Translations under genes and position numbers: made by a program
NCBI GenBank assembly: GCA_937928665.1
Contig: CALFVM010000251.1
Coordinates: 1-7,242, forward strand
DNA length: 7,242 nt
Direction: 5' to 3'
Source: an uncultured Candidatus Methylacidiphilales bacterium
Lineage (GTDB): Bacteria > Verrucomicrobiota > Verrucomicrobiia > Methylacidiphilales > CALFVM01
The notes under the pieces: model-generated
What the model was told of the DNA's origin: nothing
The model's database searches: none
What the model saw: only the letters and a program-made list of their open reading frames with translations
Part shown: positions 5,557 through 7,242 of the stretch, piece by piece
Layout of the letters: each line of letters opens with the position of its first letter
Position numbering within the stretch: position 1 is the first letter of the stretch

Positions 5557-7242
5557 ATGGCCAACTCCCAAGGTTTTCTCCCCCGCACCCTCCGTTGCCT
5601 CGCCCGCACGATTGCAACCAGACCTTGGATCGTCCTGACTTTGGCGGCCGCCACCGTTGGAATTTCGGGCTGGCTGGTGGCCACCCAGTTGGTCGTCATC
5701 AACAACACCAACGCCCTTATCCGCGAAGATTCGCCCTTCCACCAGAACTTTCTCGAATACAAAAAAGAGTTTCAATTCGAAGAAGATCTCGTCGTCACCA
5801 TCCGCTCCGACAATCCGGAACGGAACCGCGAGGTTGCCCAGCAGGTCGGCGAGGCCCTTGCGGCACTGGATCCTCTAGTGGAGCGGGTCTTGTTTCGGTT
5901 CGATTTTTCCAGGCTGCAAAAGCGGTTCCTTTTTTTCCTTGAACCCGAGGAACTCAACGCCCTCCGCGAGCAGGTGGCCGGCTACGCCAAAAGCCTCCGC
6001 CGACCGGGGATGCAGCTCAACGTGCACGGAATGCTCGACGAGGCCAATCGCCAGTTCACCGACCAGAACCTCCGCCGCGAAGAGAACTGGAAGGAGTTTA
6101 TCCCTTTCATCGGCCAGTTCGTCGCCATGTTGGAACGGCTGGCCGACGAAGTCGAAGGCAAGCGTCCGGCACCGCGCCCGGCCCAGATCGATACCGCGGC
6201 AACCGAACAAACCCGCGCCGGGCTCGAACAATTCGAGCAACAATTGCGGGATAACGAGTTCATCGGATTCGATGAGGGTCGTCTGCTGCTGGTCCTGGCC
6301 GCTCCCGGCTCAATCGATCCGAGAGCTGCCGAACCCTACAGCGAACTCGTCCGCCGGGCTCGTGCGGCCTTGGAACCGATCCGGACCGCCTATCCAGATG
6401 TTCGCATCGGCTTGACCGGCGAGCCCGTCCTGATGGAGGACGAACTCAAGACCAGTTCCGACGATTCCATCCGGGCAGGTCTCGTCGCTTTCGTTCTCGT
6501 CTCGATTGTCTTCCTCCTGAGCTATCGGGAAATCAAACGCCCGGTGGTGGCCCTGAGCGTCCTGCTTGGTGCCACCCTCACCTCGCTCGGGTTCGCTGTG
6601 GTCAGCGTGGGCCATCTCAACCTGATCAGCCAGGCCTTTGTCGCCATGGTCATCGGGCTGGGGGTCGATTTCGGCATCCAAATCATGGCCCGTTACGAAG
6701 AAGAACTGGCCAAGGGCCGGGGCGTCGCTGGAGCGCTGGAGGAAGCCTTGGGCCACACCGGTGTCGCTGTAACCACGGGTGCGCTGACAACTGCGGCGGC
6801 CTTCTTCACCATGTGCTTCAATGATTTCATCGGCTTGGCCGAGTTCGGAGTCGTCGCCGGCGGGGGCGTGCTGATCTGCTGGCTGGCCAATTTGGTCGTC
6901 CTCCCCGCCGCCTACGCCGCACTCGACCGAACCACCCCCGCTGACAAACTCACAACCAAAGCCGCCGCTTCTCATTGGCAGGCCGGACGCCTCGTCCACG
7001 CCATCGTCTTCCGCGCCCCGCTCCTCGTCCTAGCCTTGGCCACCCTCGCCACCGTGCTCGCCGTGGTCGGAGCCAAGAGAATTGGCTTCGACCACAATCT
7101 CCTCAACCTCCAGGACCGCTCCCTCGAATCCGTCCGGGAGGTTCACGAACTCATTGAGGGCAACAACTCGATCATCTATGGGATCATCCTGGCCGACGAC
7201 CTCGATCATGCCCGCGAAATCATCCCCCAGCTGCAAGCTCTC
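5557..7242 (+). CDS. MMPL/RND-superfamily transporter, HpnN-like (3' end cut by window)
   Basis: The frame is open for 562 codons from ATG 5557 to the right edge with no stop; it would be missed by any list requiring a stop codon. It is the N-terminal part of an inner-membrane RND-superfamily lipid or hydrophobic-compound exporter. Helix 1 is at residues 24-44, followed by NNTNALI and a periplasmic loop of about 265 residues ending near GLTGEPVLMEDEL (285-297). Helices 2-6 lie near 309-323, 330-352, 355-376, 403-423 and 426-456; helix 4 holds the signature GLGVDFGIQ (D371, of the proton-relay type). Helix 7 (487-506) opens the second repeat, followed by FDHNLLNLQDRS, a phrase found in HpnN-like proteins. 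Full family members are near 850-900 residues, so roughly a third is missing. The start is firm: no ATG, GTG or TTG occurs in frame between 5557 and the stop at 5428-5430. No Shine-Dalgarno is visible. The substrate is unknown; hopanoid transport is possible only by analogy. Confidence 0.93.
   Translation, partial: MANSQGFLPRTLRCLARTIATRPWIVLTLAAATVGISGWLVATQLVVINNTNALIREDSPFHQNFLEYKKEFQFEEDLVVTIRSDNPERNREVAQQVGEALAALDPLVERVLFRFDFSRLQKRFLFFLEPEELNALREQVAGYAKSLRRPGMQLNVHGMLDEANRQFTDQNLRREENWKEFIPFIGQFVAMLERLADEVEGKRPAPRPAQIDTAATEQTRAGLEQFEQQLRDNEFIGFDEGRLLLVLAAPGSIDPRAAEPYSELVRRARAALEPIRTAYPDVRIGLTGEPVLMEDELKTSSDDSIRAGLVAFVLVSIVFLLSYREIKRPVVALSVLLGATLTSLGFAVVSVGHLNLISQAFVAMVIGLGVDFGIQIMARYEEELAKGRGVAGALEEALGHTGVAVTTGALTTAAAFFTMCFNDFIGLAEFGVVAGGGVLICWLANLVVLPAAYAALDRTTPADKLTTKAAASHWQAGRLVHAIVFRAPLLVLALATLATVLAVVGAKRIGFDHNLLNLQDRSLESVREVHELIEGNNSIIYGIILADDLDHAREIIPQLQAL

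Noticed and set aside
4820..5638. Plus-strand open frame of 272 codons spanning the nitrate reductase end, the small minus gene and the spacer
   Set aside because: It overlaps three better supported features, its translation is rich in Gly, Arg and Pro without any recognisable motif, and it is antisense to the signal-peptide gene. It is a by-product of GC-rich sequence.
6310..6999. Minus-strand open frame of 229 codons
   Set aside because: It lies wholly antisense to the transmembrane part of the MMPL gene; its acidic, Gly/Gln/Asp-rich translation is the usual mirror of hydrophobic codons.
1..7242. CRISPR arrays, tRNA or rRNA genes, insertion sequences, toxin-antitoxin or phage-defence genes
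   Set aside because: I looked for repeat arrays, terminal inverted repeats, transposase motifs and RNA gene signatures and saw none; nearly all bases are taken up by the five genes listed.

Overview
The window is GC-rich bacterial DNA with almost no non-coding space. It holds five coding regions: the 3' part of a nitrate/nitrite assimilation operon (bases 2-5162, plus strand), a small secreted-protein gene on the minus strand (5126-5401), and the 5' part of a large MMPL/RND-type membrane transporter gene (5557 to the right edge, plus strand). The gene content, the wording of the conserved motifs (for example the GNTRQCMATA segment of the nitrate reductase) and the lack of clear Shine-Dalgarno sequences before several starts suggest the Planctomycetota/Verrucomicrobiota group. 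That placement rests on recalled family resemblance, not on a phylogenetic marker, and should be taken as tentative.

Operon, 2-5162. Three genes follow each other with ATGA stop/start overlaps of 4 bases. The first encodes a siroheme/[4Fe-4S] nitrite reductase of the NirA type; its N-terminus lies before the window. The second encodes a fusion of a four-cluster DmsB-like ferredoxin subunit with a DmsC-like membrane anchor. The third encodes a molybdenum bis-MGD nitrate reductase of the NasA/NarB class, with no Tat signal and no C-terminal [2Fe-2S] domain. The simplest reading is that quinol in the membrane is oxidised by the anchor part of the fusion, electrons pass through its iron-sulfur clusters to the cytoplasmic nitrate reductase, and NirA reduces the resulting nitrite to ammonium, probably with reduced ferredoxin. 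Nitrate transport and regulatory genes, if present, are outside the window.

Right half, 5126-7242. A 91-residue exported protein of unknown function is encoded convergently to the nitrate reductase gene, with 37 bases of overlap. It is divergent from the transporter gene across a 155-base spacer, whose plus strand is very C-rich (so G-rich on the minus strand). The transporter reading frame is open for 562 codons to the window edge. It covers the first six-helix membrane unit with the GLGVDFGIQ motif, plus the first helix and first loop residues of the second half. It most resembles HpnN-like MMPL proteins.

The most interesting point is the electron supply of the nitrate reductase: an apparent quinol-to-cytoplasm route built from a single-chain DmsB-DmsC fusion, in place of the ferredoxin or NADH routes of classical assimilatory enzymes. 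It is probably a known family arrangement whose biochemistry is little described, not a wholly new system.
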